From: Fusobacteriota bacterium
GTDB lineage: Bacteria > Fusobacteriota > Fusobacteriia > JAPLKR01
Assembly (NCBI GenBank): GCA_026387965.1
Contig: JAPLKR010000026.1
Location: forward strand, 1,199-23,367
DNA: 22,169 nt
Direction of reading: 5' to 3'
Position 1 is the stretch's first letter, and the number at the start of each line of letters is the position of its first letter. The position numbers and the translations under genes are program-made. Positions 7,025 to 16,033 of this stretch are shown here, in pieces. The notes beneath the pieces were generated by a model that saw only the letters and a list, made by a program, of their open reading frames with translations, made no database searches and was not told the origin of the DNA.

Positions 7025-9067
7025 ATGAGAAAAAAGCTACCAGAGTCGGCGTATAGACCTCTGAAAACTGGTGAGGTTTTCGAACCCATCATGTCACCAA
7101 AGGAAAATTATAGAGAAGCTACACTATTTAGTATTATTCCTGGAATTTTCTTCACAATAATTTTCACATTTGCTTTAATGTTTTTATCATTTAAACTTGG
7201 ACTTGGAATATCTGCCGATGTTCCTGTCGCTATTATTGGACTCGGTATGGCAACCACTATGAGAAGAACAAATGCTTTAGGGGAAGTCGTGGTTATGTTC
7301 TCAATGCCATACACTGCGAGCGGTATCATGGTAACAGGAACATTCTTACTTCCAACATTTGTTATCCTTGGAATGCATATCAACTACATTGATGTATTCT
7401 TTACAATCATTTTAGGTGGATTCTTAGGCATGATTATCGGTATCATCTACCGTGACTATTTTTGTAACAAAATGCACGGAATATTGCCATTCCCGGGAAG
7501 TTTTGGTACAGCAGAGATGCTAGTTGCCGCTGAAGGTGGCAGTGCTAAAGTGCTTATCATCAGTGGTATCATCGGATTTTGTTACGATTTAATTACACAA
7601 TGCATCGGCCTTTGGAATGAAGTTTTCTCAACAAGCTCATTTAAATGGGGAAATGCCCTAATGGTTAATGATAAGATGAATCTTCAATTAGACGTTTCAG
7701 CAGCATTTTTAGGCGTCGGTTATTTTACAGGGATTCGCTACTCTTCAGTTATCGCAGCAGGAGGTATTTTGGGAAGTTTTGTCCTAACTCCTCTAATCGC
7801 TATGATTGTTGCTCCGGGCCATTCTCCTGAATTTATTTCAATGACTACTGGTAAAATTTATTCTGGATATATTAAAACCATCGGTGTTGGTGCTCTAGTT
7901 ACCGCCGGTATTGTCTCTCTAATCACAATGCTTGGGGTTATTAGAGGAGCTATCGGTGATGTGTTTAAACAACTCATTAAGCCATCTGGACTTGGAGAGA
8001 GTAAAATAAGAACTGAGAAAGACCTATCACCAAAAACACTTGGGTATGGAATTATTATTGTACTCATAGCAACAGCTCTATTTATATTCTTTAGAATTGC
8101 TAATCACAATATTCTTTTTACGCTCGTTGCAATGGTTATTATTATTGTATTTACAATCGCATTCTCAATTATTGCTTCTCTTGCATTAGCTTACACAAGT
8201 AACGAGCCAGTATCGGGCATGACAATTTTAATGCTCTTGGTTGCAGCACTTGCATTTATCGCTATTAAAGTTCCTGAACACGATATTGCCCTCTTAACAC
8301 TCATGGTTGCATGTATTGTTATCACTATGCTTGGACAGGCGGGATATGTTGTAGGACTTTTCAAAGAGGCTCAATTACTTGGTTCAACACCAAGAACCCT
8401 ACAAATATGGGGACTCGTTTCTATCGTAATATCAGCACCCATTATCATCGCAGGCTTTCTTCTACTCGATAAGGCGTTTGGATTTGTAGGAACGGCTCAT
8501 CCTTTAGCAGCACCGCAAGCCAACGCATTTGCAAGTGTACTCACACCATTTATCTCTGGGCAACCTGCTCCATGGATTCTTTATGGAATTGGTGCTGCCA
8601 TTACAATAGTAATGTTCATGTTAAATGTGCCTATTATCCCATTTGCAATGGGGCTATACCTTCCAATCTCGCTTGTAATACCATTCTTTGTAGGTGGAGT
8701 TGTTTCATGGTTTGTTGGAAGTAGAAGCAAAGACGCTCAAGTCAACGCCGCTAGAAAATCCCGTGGAGTGGTTATCGCCTCTGGACTTATTGCCGGTGGT
8801 TCTCTTGCCGGATGTGCCACGGCCGTTCTCGCCGTTATGGGAATCAATCCTATGAATAGCACTTTTATCTCTAATTGGCAAAATACCAATGCCTCTCAAA
8901 TTTTAGGGCTTGTTGCTCTTATTTGCTTAATTATGTTTGTTGTTACTTATGCCTCTAAAGCTAAAGTAACCCGAGAAATTTTCAACAAACCAAAACGAAA
9001 ATTAACTCGAGAAGATATCAATAAAGCATTTGATATTGAAGCTGAAGGATTCGAAATTATTGACTAA
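7025..9067 (+). CDS. OPT-family oligopeptide/metal-chelate transporter
   Basis: This 680-residue integral membrane protein matches the OPT (oligopeptide transporter / yellow-stripe-like) family in length and pattern. About 14-16 hydrophobic segments span the sequence. An early helix runs into a conserved LGLGISADVP stretch (compare LGLKVGLTISASIP-like segments in bacterial OPT proteins), and LPFPGSFGTAEMLVAAEGG near residues 155-175 corresponds to the family's P-F-P...AE segment. Members import small peptides or metal-ligand complexes, usually by proton symport; the substrate here is unknown. The start has GGAGG 7 bases upstream. It is transcribed alone, facing away from the chitinase, and ends at a bidirectional terminator. 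The charged C-terminal tail (about 645-680) should be cytosolic. A link to chitin use is not supported by operon structure. Confidence 0.9.
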   Translation: MRKKLPESAYRPLKTGEVFEPIMSPKENYREATLFSIIPGIFFTIIFTFALMFLSFKLGLGISADVPVAIIGLGMATTMRRTNALGEVVVMFSMPYTASGIMVTGTFLLPTFVILGMHINYIDVFFTIILGGFLGMIIGIIYRDYFCNKMHGILPFPGSFGTAEMLVAAEGGSAKVLIISGIIGFCYDLITQCIGLWNEVFSTSSFKWGNALMVNDKMNLQLDVSAAFLGVGYFTGIRYSSVIAAGGILGSFVLTPLIAMIVAPGHSPEFISMTTGKIYSGYIKTIGVGALVTAGIVSLITMLGVIRGAIGDVFKQLIKPSGLGESKIRTEKDLSPKTLGYGIIIVLIATALFIFFRIANHNILFTLVAMVIIIVFTIAFSIIASLALAYTSNEPVSGMTILMLLVAALAFIAIKVPEHDIALLTLMVACIVITMLGQAGYVVGLFKEAQLLGSTPRTLQIWGLVSIVISAPIIIAGFLLLDKAFGFVGTAHPLAAPQANAFASVLTPFISGQPAPWILYGIGAAITIVMFMLNVPIIPFAMGLYLPISLVIPFFVGGVVSWFVGSRSKDAQVNAARKSRGVVIASGLIAGGSLAGCATAVLAVMGINPMNSTFISNWQNTNASQILGLVALICLIMFVVTYASKAKVTREIFNKPKRKLTREDINKAFDIEAEGFEIID

Positions 9068-9068
9068 T

Positions 9069-9102
9069 AAAAAAGCCAGTGGAAAATTCCACTGGCTTTT
9101 TT
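9069..9102. terminator. Bidirectional terminator between OPT and res
   Basis: GCCAGTGGAA and TTCCACTGGC flank two bases, with A6 before and T6 after, so the hairpin works on both strands. It follows the OPT stop directly and lies just beyond the res stop on the other strand. Confidence 0.92.
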
Positions 9103-9105
9103 GTT

Positions 9106-12042
9106 TTATTCACTTCCAAGATTTTTATTAATAATCTCTTTTATTTTGCTCTTTTTAAATTGTGTCTCAAATTTAATTTTTATTCTATTTTCAAAAAGTT
9201 TTTCAGCACATTTTATCTTCATCTTTTCATCATCTAAAAGGCCTGAATATTCTTTATCTTTTGATTCGATTATAAGATTTAGTGTTTCTTTACCATCACT
9301 GAATTTTACTACATATGCAAAATCTGGTGAATATGAGAGTCCTCCAACCACTGGAATTTTAATACTATTTTTAGGTATCTTAGAAAATACAACAACTTCT
9401 CTAATACTCTCTTTCATATTCTCTTTTTCCATATCACTATCAAAAAAAAGTCCCTCAAGTAAGAAGTTTTCTGCCACACTCTCGTCTTTATCCCCAATTA
9501 ATACCCCTACATTATGACTAGGTATTTCTGAAAGTACACTTCCATTACTATCCGTATACATCGTTGGATGAATTTTTGTATATACATTATCGTAAGAGAC
9601 AAACATATTGGTTAAACTATGAGAAATTAAAAAATCTCGATGAAATTTTATCAACTTTCTAACAGTTGTATGGCTTAAATACCTATTTAAATCAAATGTT
9701 TTTTCTCTAACGTCTGTTTTAATTTGAGTATACCCATTTTCATCTAAATGCAAAAACATTTTATGAAGAGTCTGAATAGGCGTTTTCATACCTTTTTCTA
9801 AAGCAAGTAAAAACTCATAATAACTTAAATGAGAGAGTGAATATCTCACATTGGATATAGAGTCCATTTTTCGTGCTGTTATCGTTTCACCTTTTTCTAA
9901 CCGTTGACTATTCAACTCAATACCAACAGTTTCAAACTGTTCTTTTTCACGAAATTCCACTATCATTGTATTGAGTAGTGTTTGGTACTCATCATCACTT
10001 TTAAAATCATATCTTATAAGCGCTTTTTGATTAATCTCTTCCCATAACTTTTGAAGTTCACCATATTTTTCAGTCCTTACTCTCACCATCTGCTTTGGTG
10101 TTTTACTACTTTTAACCTTATTTTGGTCTACTGTTTCAAACACTAAAGAAAATTTATTTTTTATCTGCATAAAGCCATCATTGATATATTCTTTTTTTGA
10201 GTTAATCCATTTATTTGATAAAAGTTCAATTAACAAAGCTTCTTCATTTTTTCCATATACTTCTGCTATTTTAGAAAGCACTATTTCATCAAGAATTTTA
10301 CTATTTTCTTTTACTACGCTACTGTTATTAATACTTTGAAGTAGACTGCTCACAAACTCTTTCTCTTCAAAATCCACAAAATAGTGCAAATAGTGGTCTT
10401 TCTCCTTTACTCTATTCATGTATTCATTGACTGGTATTCGAAGTCCTCGTCCCACCTCTTGCAATTTATTGGTATCACTTCCACTCCCACGCAATTTACA
10501 AATCACAAATATATTGGGATTATCCCATCCCTCACGCAGTGTCCATTTAGAAAAAATAAATCTCAAAGGATTATCAATATCTAAAAGGGTCTCTTTATCG
10601 TGAAGAATTTGATTCACCTCTTTTTCAACCTCTTCATCTTTGATAGCATTATCTTTTGAAAAATATCCACCATGACATTGGCTTAACATTTTCAAACTCT
10701 CTTGTAAATAGCTTTTATACTGTGAATAGTGTGTTTTTTCTATTCTTTCACGAATTTTTTGCTCTAATATTCTTTCAAATAAAATTTTTATATGAGCCTC
10801 TTGTGGATTTTCATTTCTATACGAGCTAATAGAATCAATGAAAAATAGTGACATGGTCTTAATACGAGGAATAGCGCACATATTTTTTTCTTCTATTTCA
10901 AAATGTTTCTCAATCGCTTCTCGTATCATCTTCTCTTGTAGTGTCTCACTAAATTTATATGGGTTTAATTTATCCTTCTTTTTTATTTCCATTCCGTTGC
11001 TTAGTTGTATTACCGACGTATTCATATTTTGAATTTTAAGTCCACCCATTTCAGTGTGAATAAGACTTAAATCATCCCCCTGAGAGAGTTCGAATTTTTT
11101 CACCTTACCAAAATTATTGAGGTAATGAAAGGTTGCACTTTTCCCCTCTAAGCTTGTAAGCTCAACCCACTCATTTTGACCTTCTGGGTATTCTTCCATA
11201 TTCACAACCAGACCTTTAACCAAATCGGTATTAAAAGCTTGAATGGCATTCAGAGAGTAAAGTAAATCTCTATAGTCACTATCAAAAGTTGCACCATAAC
11301 GAATGATATACTGTGGTGAAAATTTCAATAAATTTTTCCATGTTTTATTGTCGCTTTTAAATTTATGCGGCTCATCAATTATCATGATACTCTCTGTTGA
11401 TGCTATGGCATTTACGCATGAGTTAAATTCACCATCAAGAGAATTATCGTATTGAACTGTTTGAATGGTATCGCTATTAATCATTCCTTGATTAATCACT
11501 AAAACATATAAATATTTTTTATCCTGTCTATCTCCCTTTACAAACTCTTTAATTACTCTAGGAAAATCACTGGATTTTTTCTTTTTCTTTTTGGTATCGC
11601 TCTCCACTACCAAACACTCTAACTCTTTTCCCTGATAAAGCTGTTTAAAATGTATTCTTGCACTCTCACTTTTCAGAAAATTGACTGTTCCCGCTTTAAT
11701 TGAAAGGGTTGGTACAACAATGATGAATTTATTCACACCATACTCTTGGTTGAGTTTGAACATAGTATTGGTATAAGTATACGTTTTACCTGTTCCTGTC
11801 TCCATGTGAATATCTAATATCAGTGGCTCATTCTCTTTATATTTTTTATCCACACTCTCTACACCATTTTTCTTACGAATATTTACAATATTGCTATTAA
11901 TTGCTTCTCTCTCCAAAACCAAATTAAAATTGGCATGTCTGTTATCATTTTTTCCTATTCCTACACCTTGAAAACACTCTAAAACAGCATGAGTTGCCGC
12001 TTCTTGGTGTGGAAGCTTTTCTTCAAAATTGAGTTTTTTCAT
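9106..12042 (-). CDS. res: Type III restriction endonuclease subunit (Res)
   Basis: This is a 978-residue cytoplasmic ATP-dependent restriction subunit that acts in a complex with Mod. The N-terminal helicase core has Walker A in METGTGKT (80-87), a DEAD-box variant DEPH (223-226), a WTLREGWDNPN segment near 505 and an arginine-finger motif EVGRGLRIP near 530. The C-terminal nuclease has a PD-(D/E)xK pattern with Pro906-Asp907 and Glu926-Ser927-Lys928. All key residues are present and the length is normal for Res, so it looks intact. The ATG comes two bases after the mod stop, with AGGCGG inside the mod 3' end, indicating translational coupling. A run of six lysines at 151-156 is encoded by A-rich DNA. 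Reduced Mod in a phase-off state could leave Res without its partner. Confidence 0.95.
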   Translation of the reverse strand: MKKLNFEEKLPHQEAATHAVLECFQGVGIGKNDNRHANFNLVLEREAINSNIVNIRKKNGVESVDKKYKENEPLILDIHMETGTGKTYTYTNTMFKLNQEYGVNKFIIVVPTLSIKAGTVNFLKSESARIHFKQLYQGKELECLVVESDTKKKKKKSSDFPRVIKEFVKGDRQDKKYLYVLVINQGMINSDTIQTVQYDNSLDGEFNSCVNAIASTESIMIIDEPHKFKSDNKTWKNLLKFSPQYIIRYGATFDSDYRDLLYSLNAIQAFNTDLVKGLVVNMEEYPEGQNEWVELTSLEGKSATFHYLNNFGKVKKFELSQGDDLSLIHTEMGGLKIQNMNTSVIQLSNGMEIKKKDKLNPYKFSETLQEKMIREAIEKHFEIEEKNMCAIPRIKTMSLFFIDSISSYRNENPQEAHIKILFERILEQKIRERIEKTHYSQYKSYLQESLKMLSQCHGGYFSKDNAIKDEEVEKEVNQILHDKETLLDIDNPLRFIFSKWTLREGWDNPNIFVICKLRGSGSDTNKLQEVGRGLRIPVNEYMNRVKEKDHYLHYFVDFEEKEFVSSLLQSINNSSVVKENSKILDEIVLSKIAEVYGKNEEALLIELLSNKWINSKKEYINDGFMQIKNKFSLVFETVDQNKVKSSKTPKQMVRVRTEKYGELQKLWEEINQKALIRYDFKSDDEYQTLLNTMIVEFREKEQFETVGIELNSQRLEKGETITARKMDSISNVRYSLSHLSYYEFLLALEKGMKTPIQTLHKMFLHLDENGYTQIKTDVREKTFDLNRYLSHTTVRKLIKFHRDFLISHSLTNMFVSYDNVYTKIHPTMYTDSNGSVLSEIPSHNVGVLIGDKDESVAENFLLEGLFFDSDMEKENMKESIREVVVFSKIPKNSIKIPVVGGLSYSPDFAYVVKFSDGKETLNLIIESKDKEYSGLLDDEKMKIKCAEKLFENRIKIKFETQFKKSKIKEIINKNLGSE

Positions 12043-12044
12043 CG

Positions 12045-14006
12045 CTACCGCCTAACTTCCATTTTTATGGTAGCACTCTTTTTATTATTATAATTTTCGA
12101 TATTCTCTTGAAGTTCCATAAAGTATCGGCTCTCTGTGCCACTAAATCCATAAAGTACCACACGGGTGATATTAAATTCTCTCTCTTCATCAATTCTCTC
12201 TAATAGTGCTTTTACTACAAAACTAGAACTTATGGTGTCAATCAAGTAGAGTACCTCTCCCACTTTATACGCTTGATAGGAAATATTGGCAAGTTTACCA
12301 AATACCTCTTGCTCCCAGTTGAAAATATACTCTTCGATAGAGGCACTAAGTGAACACCCATCTTGAAGTTTAAACGTATGAACAATATCTCTTTTTTGAG
12401 TTTCAGTGAGTACCTCTCCTGTATCAAAATTGAGTGTTGGAGAAAATGCTTTTAAACTCTCTTCATCTAAACTTTGAAGTTTTTCTTCCACTTTATACAC
12501 ACTAAAATCCAGTTGGTCTATCACTTTCTCATCAGTAACGCTAAACTCCTCTATCATCTTTTTATTGGCTCTTTTGATGCGTTCAATCCCAATAGATGTT
12601 ATATTGGTTGGTAAGTTGTTGTCAATGCAAAAAGAATAAGCAGGTTTGGATTTATCTATCTCCTCTTCCAGTTGCACCATTATCCATTTTCTACTCCCCA
12701 TTTTCCCTGTATTTTTATACACTTCTAAATTAAGTTGATTGACTGCGTGAGCAGTCGTTGCTGAACCTGAAAAGAAGTCGAGAATAAGGTCTGAAGAATT
12801 ACTATTTCCACTACTGCTATATTGTATCAATTTCTTTACAAATTGTGCTGGCTTAGGATTTGAAAATAATTCATCTCCAAATATTTCTTGTAATTCTCTT
12901 GTTCCAACTTGGTTCAAATATTCATTATCTGCTGAAAACAGTGTAGATACAGGGTTAAATGTTGTCTGTAATTCATTTTTATATCTTTTAAAAATAAATC
13001 CTCTATAGTTTTTTTTATGATTTTTTTTGAAAAGAATTTTACCATTTTTTATGTATTCTTCTAATGATTTTTTTGAAAAAGCCCAAAATCTTCCTCTTGG
13101 TGGATAGTCAACTTTTCCAGTATATGGATTAATTATTTCAAAATAAGTAGTTTCACCTCCACTTTTTGCACTTGGGTCACCTGATGTCCATTCACCATTT
13201 TCATCATTATCTGGATTAGAATAATCATCGAAAGTTTTTAATTCCCCCTCTAAAAAAACCTCTGTCTTTATTTTTGAAAAACAAAATAATAATTCGTGTT
13301 GCATATTTATTCCACACCCTTCATCACCAGTCATACTTTTTGTTTTTCTAATAATTTCCGCAACAAAATTCTCTTCTCCAAATATCTCATCACACAGCAA
13401 TTTCAACTGTGCTTGTTCATTGTCGTCAATGGATATGAATATCACTCCATCGTCTTTGAGAAGTCTTCTTGCGAGTACCAATCTTGGGTACATAAAAGTA
13501 AGCCAAGCAGAGTGGGTATTGCTTTTCCCCTCCCATTTCAGGATGCGTTCTTTCTCATCCTCTTTAATGATACCACTCACAACCAATTTTGAAAGCTCTC
13601 TCTCGCTCAGTCGTCTATCATCATTATAAACAAAATCACCATTTTGGGTATTATAAGGTGGGTCAATGTATATCATTTTTACTTGTTCTTTGTAAGCTAA
13701 ATTCAAATGACGTAAAACCTCAAGATTATCCCCCTTAATATAGATATTCTCTGACTCTACTTTTCTCTCTTCTGATATGTGCGTTCTTGGCTCTAAGTTT
13801 GCTAAATGCCTAGCGTAGCTCTTTCCAAGAAAATTCAAACCATAAGCTTCATTAAAAAACTTCGTATTAGAATCTAATATTTCTTGAAATTTTTCTAAAT
13901 TAAAGTTCCCAGATACATCAAACACTTCAGGGAACTCTTTTTTTAATAGTGATAGTTTTGGATTAACTACTTCATCTGCTCTGCTCTGCTCTGTAGAATT
14001 TGTCAT
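12045..14006 (-). CDS. mod: Type III DNA-adenine methyltransferase and specificity subunit (Mod)
   Basis: This is a 653-residue beta-class N6-adenine methyltransferase, the specificity and modification subunit of a type III system. Motif IV is IDPPYNTQNGD (Asp115-Tyr118) and the AdoMet motif I is DFFSGSATT (410-418), in the IV-before-I order typical of Mod. The target-recognition region should lie between them, about 220-380. The ATG at 14006 has AGGGGTG upstream and an extended -10 promoter. Codons 6-11 run through a CAGAG pentanucleotide repeat (three units plus CAG on the coding strand); one unit fewer or more leads to an in-frame stop within a few codons, the pattern of phase-variable mod genes. 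The central part is more A/T-rich than the ends and has two A8 runs, compatible with exchange of the recognition domain. Confidence 0.94.
   Translation of the reverse strand: MTNSTEQSRADEVVNPKLSLLKKEFPEVFDVSGNFNLEKFQEILDSNTKFFNEAYGLNFLGKSYARHLANLEPRTHISEERKVESENIYIKGDNLEVLRHLNLAYKEQVKMIYIDPPYNTQNGDFVYNDDRRLSERELSKLVVSGIIKEDEKERILKWEGKSNTHSAWLTFMYPRLVLARRLLKDDGVIFISIDDNEQAQLKLLCDEIFGEENFVAEIIRKTKSMTGDEGCGINMQHELLFCFSKIKTEVFLEGELKTFDDYSNPDNDENGEWTSGDPSAKSGGETTYFEIINPYTGKVDYPPRGRFWAFSKKSLEEYIKNGKILFKKNHKKNYRGFIFKRYKNELQTTFNPVSTLFSADNEYLNQVGTRELQEIFGDELFSNPKPAQFVKKLIQYSSSGNSNSSDLILDFFSGSATTAHAVNQLNLEVYKNTGKMGSRKWIMVQLEEEIDKSKPAYSFCIDNNLPTNITSIGIERIKRANKKMIEEFSVTDEKVIDQLDFSVYKVEEKLQSLDEESLKAFSPTLNFDTGEVLTETQKRDIVHTFKLQDGCSLSASIEEYIFNWEQEVFGKLANISYQAYKVGEVLYLIDTISSSFVVKALLERIDEEREFNITRVVLYGFSGTESRYFMELQENIENYNNKKSATIKMEVRR
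13976..13993. repeat. Pentanucleotide tandem repeat at the mod 5' end
   Basis: CTGCT repeated three times plus CTG on the plus strand (CAGAG units on the mod strand). It begins 11 bases before the end of the mod start region (ATG at 14004-14006). As the unit is five bases, any single-unit slippage shifts the mod reading frame. Confidence 0.9.
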
Positions 14007-14042
14007 TATTTCACCCCTCTGTCAAGCTTTTTCATCTAACTT

Positions 14043-14051
14043 ATTATACCA
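14043..14051 (-). promoter_or_regulatory. Extended -10 promoter of the mod-res operon
   Basis: TGGTATAAT on the minus strand is a perfect extended -10 element (TGn plus TATAAT). The best -35-like sequence, TTGTAT, is 19 bases away and weak. The element lies directly after the peroxiredoxin terminator, so the operon is insulated. Confidence 0.65.
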
Positions 14052-14070
14052 TTTTTAACCTGTTCTTATA

Positions 14071-14101
14071 CAAAAATAGACTCTCAAAATTTGAGAGTCT
14101 A
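14071..14101 (-). terminator. Intrinsic terminator of the peroxiredoxin gene
   Basis: Minus-strand stem TAGACTCTC / GAGAGTCTA with an A/T loop that can extend the pairing to 12 bp, followed by TTTTTG. It begins 13 bases after the gene's stop. Confidence 0.88.
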
Positions 14102-14114
14102 AAATCAATTATCT

Positions 14115-14714
14115 TTACAGTGCGTCGTAAACGTTGCCCACCATTTTTTCACTAGGCATTAATGTCTTCCCGCCTGGAATCCATTTTGCTGGACATACTT
14201 CATTTGGGTGCTCACTCACATATACACACGCAGAAAACTTTCTTAAAAGTTCTGTCGCGCTTCTTCCAACATTATAGTACGCTACTTCTGACGATACTAA
14301 TTGTCCTTGAGGATTGATGATAAATGTACCTCTTAGAGCAAGTCCTGACGCTTCATCATACACTCCAAAATGCTTAGATACTTTTCCAGTAGGGTCCGCT
14401 GCCATTGGATATTTTACATTAGAAAGAAGTTTTTCTGAATTTCTCCAAGCAAAGTGCGCAAACTCAGTGTCTGTTGAAACAGATACCACCTCTGCTCCAA
14501 GCTTTTTAATACTTCCATACTGCTCTGCTAAATCTGAAAGCTCAGTTGGACATACAAATGTAAAATCCGCTGGATAGAACACCAGCACAGTCCACTTACC
14601 CGCTGCCTTCGCCTCTTCTAAGCTAAATTTTTCAAAAACACCTGAAATTGGATTATATGTTGCCATTTCAAAATTATCTACCATTTGTCCTGTTAAAACT
14701 ACTCTATTTTCCAT
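14115..14714 (-). CDS. Typical 2-Cys peroxiredoxin (AhpC/Prx1 family)
   Basis: This is a 199-residue cytosolic thiol peroxidase that reduces hydrogen peroxide and organic peroxides. The peroxidatic cysteine Cys55 sits in FTFVCPTE, and the resolving cysteine Cys174 in EVCPAKW near the C-terminus, the typical 2-Cys arrangement. The conserved Arg128 region (LRGTFIINP) is present, and the length is normal. The start has GGAGG 6 bases upstream. No ahpF reductase gene is adjacent, so reduction probably depends on thioredoxin or a distant reductase. It has its own strong promoter and terminator, although no terminator separates it from the lyase gene upstream, so some read-through from that operon is possible. 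No clear PerR box was identified. Confidence 0.95.
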   Translation of the reverse strand: MENRVVLTGQMVDNFEMATYNPISGVFEKFSLEEAKAAGKWTVLVFYPADFTFVCPTELSDLAEQYGSIKKLGAEVVSVSTDTEFAHFAWRNSEKLLSNVKYPMAADPTGKVSKHFGVYDEASGLALRGTFIINPQGQLVSSEVAYYNVGRSATELLRKFSACVYVSEHPNEVCPAKWIPGGKTLMPSEKMVGNVYDAL

Positions 14715-14752
14715 TTATGACCTCCGATTTACTGAATATCTCTTATATCTGA

Positions 14753-14781
14753 AGTATACAATTCTTTACTTTTTTTGTCAA
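14753..14781 (-). promoter_or_regulatory. Sigma-A type promoter of the peroxiredoxin gene
   Basis: Minus strand TTGACA (14776-14781), 17 bases, TATACT (14753-14758): a perfect -35 box and a 5 of 6 -10 box at ideal spacing, about 40 bases before the start codon. Confidence 0.88.
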
Positions 14782-14801
14782 GATATTTTTAATGGCCGAT
14801 A

Positions 14802-16025
14802 CTATTTACAGTGTTCTTCAAGCGAGCTATGCTTTCCATCCCAAACTACTTCTCTAAAATATTTTGGATCACTTAACCCTTCCGTATTAATCAACAGTAT
14901 TCGCGATTCTAACCCAAGTTCTAATTCCGATTTTATGTCACAATATTTATCATTTTCTAAAAGAAGGGAAAGTAATCCCATTGTAAGTCCACCAGATGCA
15001 CCCGATGTGATAGGCGACTCCTTTACTGAAGCTAAAATTCGCATTCCACGCGCGTGTACCTCTTTAGAACATCTAAAAAAATAATCTGCATGACTTTTTA
15101 TTACATCCCACGCTACTTCATTGATTGCTCCATGTGAAAGCCCTAACGCTTTAAGTTCTAACGACTCTGTGCCTTCAAATTCACTATGAGGTGTTCCATC
15201 AGCTTTCTGTGCAGAGTAATAAATCGAACTATCATTTTCATTTTCTACCAAAATAATTTTTGGCATATTCTTCGGCAGACTATTTTTGATAAGCCCAATA
15301 ACAGACGCAGCTAAAGAACCAAGGCCCGCTTGAACAAAAATATGAGTGGGGGCACTTTCACCAATTTTTTCAAAAGTTTCTTTCACTTCAAGCATAAGCG
15401 TCATATACCCTTGCATTATCCATACAGGAATATTTTTACCTGTTTTCCAAGTGGTATCTTGCACGACTTCCCAAGCATTTTTTTGAGCATCTTTTAAAAG
15501 TTCTACAATCACTTCAGAATATGGTTTATCAAAAACCTTAACTTCAGCACCTTCTTTTTGAATCATCTCTATTTGGTAACGTGACACATTACTCGTTGCA
15601 TATACCATTGCTTTATGCCCAATCTCTTTTGCCGCCCATGAAACAGGCACTCCAAACCCTCCATCAGTAGCTGTGGCAAAGGTGATTTCTTGAGTAATTG
15701 CTTTTACTTCTGGAATGTAAAAATATCCAAAGCTCACATCAGAAATATCCTTTCCAATTCTTTCAGAAAGAATTTTACCCATAGCATAAGTTCTTCCTAA
15801 GCTTTTAAATGACTCCTCTTCAAATCTTATACTTTCATCCTTTAGATAAATATTTTTCACATTAAAATGCTCTGAAAGGGAAGCAAGCGAATGTAGGGGC
15901 GTAACACTATAACGATAAATTGATTTATGAAATTTTAACGCTTTCTCCGCTTCCTCTATTGTGAAATATTCTAATGCACTGCTCACTTCATTTTTCATAC
16001 TATTTTTTAGCCATTTAATTGCCAT
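14802..16025 (-). CDS. Diaminopropionate ammonia-lyase-like fold-II PLP enzyme, divergent active site
   Basis: This 407-residue cytosolic enzyme resembles the DpaL/YgeX family, which turns 2,3-diaminopropionate into pyruvate and ammonia. Family marks are LKDESIRF (61-68), the PLP lysine Lys74 in ESFKSLG, the acid/base Asp121 in ATATDG, WEVVQDTTW with Asp190, IPVWIMQGY, the glycine loop QAGLGS (232-237), and the C-terminal EGLSDPKYFREVVWDGKH. The segment after Asp121 is unusual: where the family has TDGNHGRG, this protein has TDGGFGVP, losing the Asn that normally contacts the PLP ring. This may mean a different substrate or reaction. The start has AGGAGG overlapping the stop of the preceding mini-gene, indicating coupling. 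It is the last gene of the lysA operon. Family placement is strong, exact activity uncertain. Confidence 0.85.
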   Translation of the reverse strand: MAIKWLKNSMKNEVSSALEYFTIEEAEKALKFHKSIYRYSVTPLHSLASLSEHFNVKNIYLKDESIRFEEESFKSLGRTYAMGKILSERIGKDISDVSFGYFYIPEVKAITQEITFATATDGGFGVPVSWAAKEIGHKAMVYATSNVSRYQIEMIQKEGAEVKVFDKPYSEVIVELLKDAQKNAWEVVQDTTWKTGKNIPVWIMQGYMTLMLEVKETFEKIGESAPTHIFVQAGLGSLAASVIGLIKNSLPKNMPKIILVENENDSSIYYSAQKADGTPHSEFEGTESLELKALGLSHGAINEVAWDVIKSHADYFFRCSKEVHARGMRILASVKESPITSGASGGLTMGLLSLLLENDKYCDIKSELELGLESRILLINTEGLSDPKYFREVVWDGKHSSLEEHCK

Positions 16026-16033
16026 TTATCCTC

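Noticed and set aside
11570-11600. Programmed frameshift at the six-lysine, A-rich tract in res
   Set aside because: The frame is intact with G breaking the A runs, and a shifted product has no motif support.
13296-13629. Plus-strand frames inside mod
   Set aside because: They are antisense to an intact, motif-rich methyltransferase frame and have no ribosome binding site or recognisable domain.
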